In this document: in pieces, positions 63,859 through 64,000 of the stretch | Position numbering within the stretch: position 1 is the stretch's first letter | How the letters are laid out: each line of letters begins with the position of its first letter | Notes under the pieces: model-generated | The model's input: only the letters and a program-made list of their open reading frames with translations | Databases searched by the model: none | Told to the model about the DNA's origin: nothing | From: Persicitalea jodogahamensis | Lineage (GTDB): Bacteria > Bacteroidota > Bacteroidia > Cytophagales > Spirosomataceae | Assembly: GCF_014651615.1 (NCBI RefSeq) | Contig: NZ_BMXF01000003.1 | Coordinates: forward strand, 62,001-126,000 | Reading direction: 5' to 3' | DNA: 64,000 nt | Program-made: the position numbers and the translations under genes

Positions 63859-64000
63859 GTGCATTCCAAATAAGTATCCCAGAGCCCTGGTCCCGACTGA
63901 CCAAACAGTTCCGCTGGCAGTTGTTGGTAGTCTTGCCCTGGTTCATTCCGCTGATCACCTACCTGCTGCTGGGAGCTTCCTATTTCAGCCATTGGCGCAT
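63855..64000 (+). CDS. 5' end of a second membrane sensor gene (partial)
   Basis: ATG 63855 overlaps the preceding stop by 4 bases (ATGA). The 48 codons before the window end read SAFQISIPEPWSRLTKQFR, then a membrane segment WQLLVVLPWFIPLITYLLLG. This looks like the N-terminus of a second LytS-type membrane kinase paired with the degenerate one. The kinase part is not in view. Confidence 0.6.
   Translation, partial: MSAFQISIPEPWSRLTKQFRWQLLVVLPWFIPLITYLLLGASYFSHWR

Noticed and set aside
1-64000. CRISPR arrays, insertion sequences, integrases, rRNA or tRNA genes
   Set aside because: Looked for direct repeats with regular spacing, transposase motifs and RNA gene signatures; none was seen.

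Overview
The window is about 64 kb of a Bacteroidota chromosome, most likely order Cytophagales (Spirosomataceae-like). The evidence is two ECF sigma / FecR / SusC(STN) / SusD sets, abundant secreted sulfatases and esterases, lipoprotein signals of the Bacteroidota kind, a TreY-MalQ fusion, and a kdp operon with a porin and a sigma-54 type regulator. Nearly all genes are on the + strand. No rRNA, tRNA, CRISPR array or intact mobile element was seen. The six-base palindrome GGTACC is strikingly over-represented throughout.

Layout. 1-5661: a sugar-acid catabolic operon (zinc-type alcohol dehydrogenase, KduD-like SDR, AldA-like lactaldehyde dehydrogenase, mandelate-racemase-family dehydratase, RhaT-like transporter), which suggests non-phosphorylative breakdown of a deoxysugar or hexonate. 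5662-7022: a decay zone holding a broken GH32 fructanase. 7023-18501: polysaccharide utilization locus 1 (ECF sigma, FecR, SusC, SusD, three S1-type sulfatases), apparently for a sulfated glycan. 18536-18824: remnant of a secreted enzyme. 18897-27293: glycogen-to-trehalose genes treZ, treY-malQ fusion and glgX. 27294-28510: minus-strand pseudogenes, including a collapsed formaldehyde-dehydrogenase-type zinc ADH. 28585-38582: an NtrC-type regulator followed by kdpF-A-B-C, an outer-membrane porin, a KdpD sensor half and a separate histidine kinase. 39150-59132: polysaccharide utilization locus 2 (ECF sigma, FecR, SusC, SusD, glucose-dehydrogenase/cytochrome c fusion, beta-helix protein, SGNH esterase, acyl esterase, Tat-exported ManD-like dehydratase and a 1331-residue candidate polysaccharide lyase). 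59133-60335: AT-richer DNA without a convincing gene. 60336-64000: a truncated secreted protein, two minus-strand lipoproteins, an outer-membrane barrel, and two overlapping LytS-type sensor genes, the first with a degenerate ATP site and the second cut by the window end.

How the parts fit. Both SusC proteins carry the N-terminal STN domain that talks to FecR-type anti-sigma factors, so both loci look regulated by substrate import through trans-envelope signalling. Locus 1 would desulfate its glycan; locus 2 combines deacylation, possible lytic cleavage and oxidation in the periplasm or at the cell surface. The most unusual parts are the 1331-residue protein with its exported ManD-like neighbour, the porin translationally coupled into kdp, and the cytochrome-linked sugar dehydrogenase. 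Gene remnants at several junctions show recent gene loss in the accessory parts.
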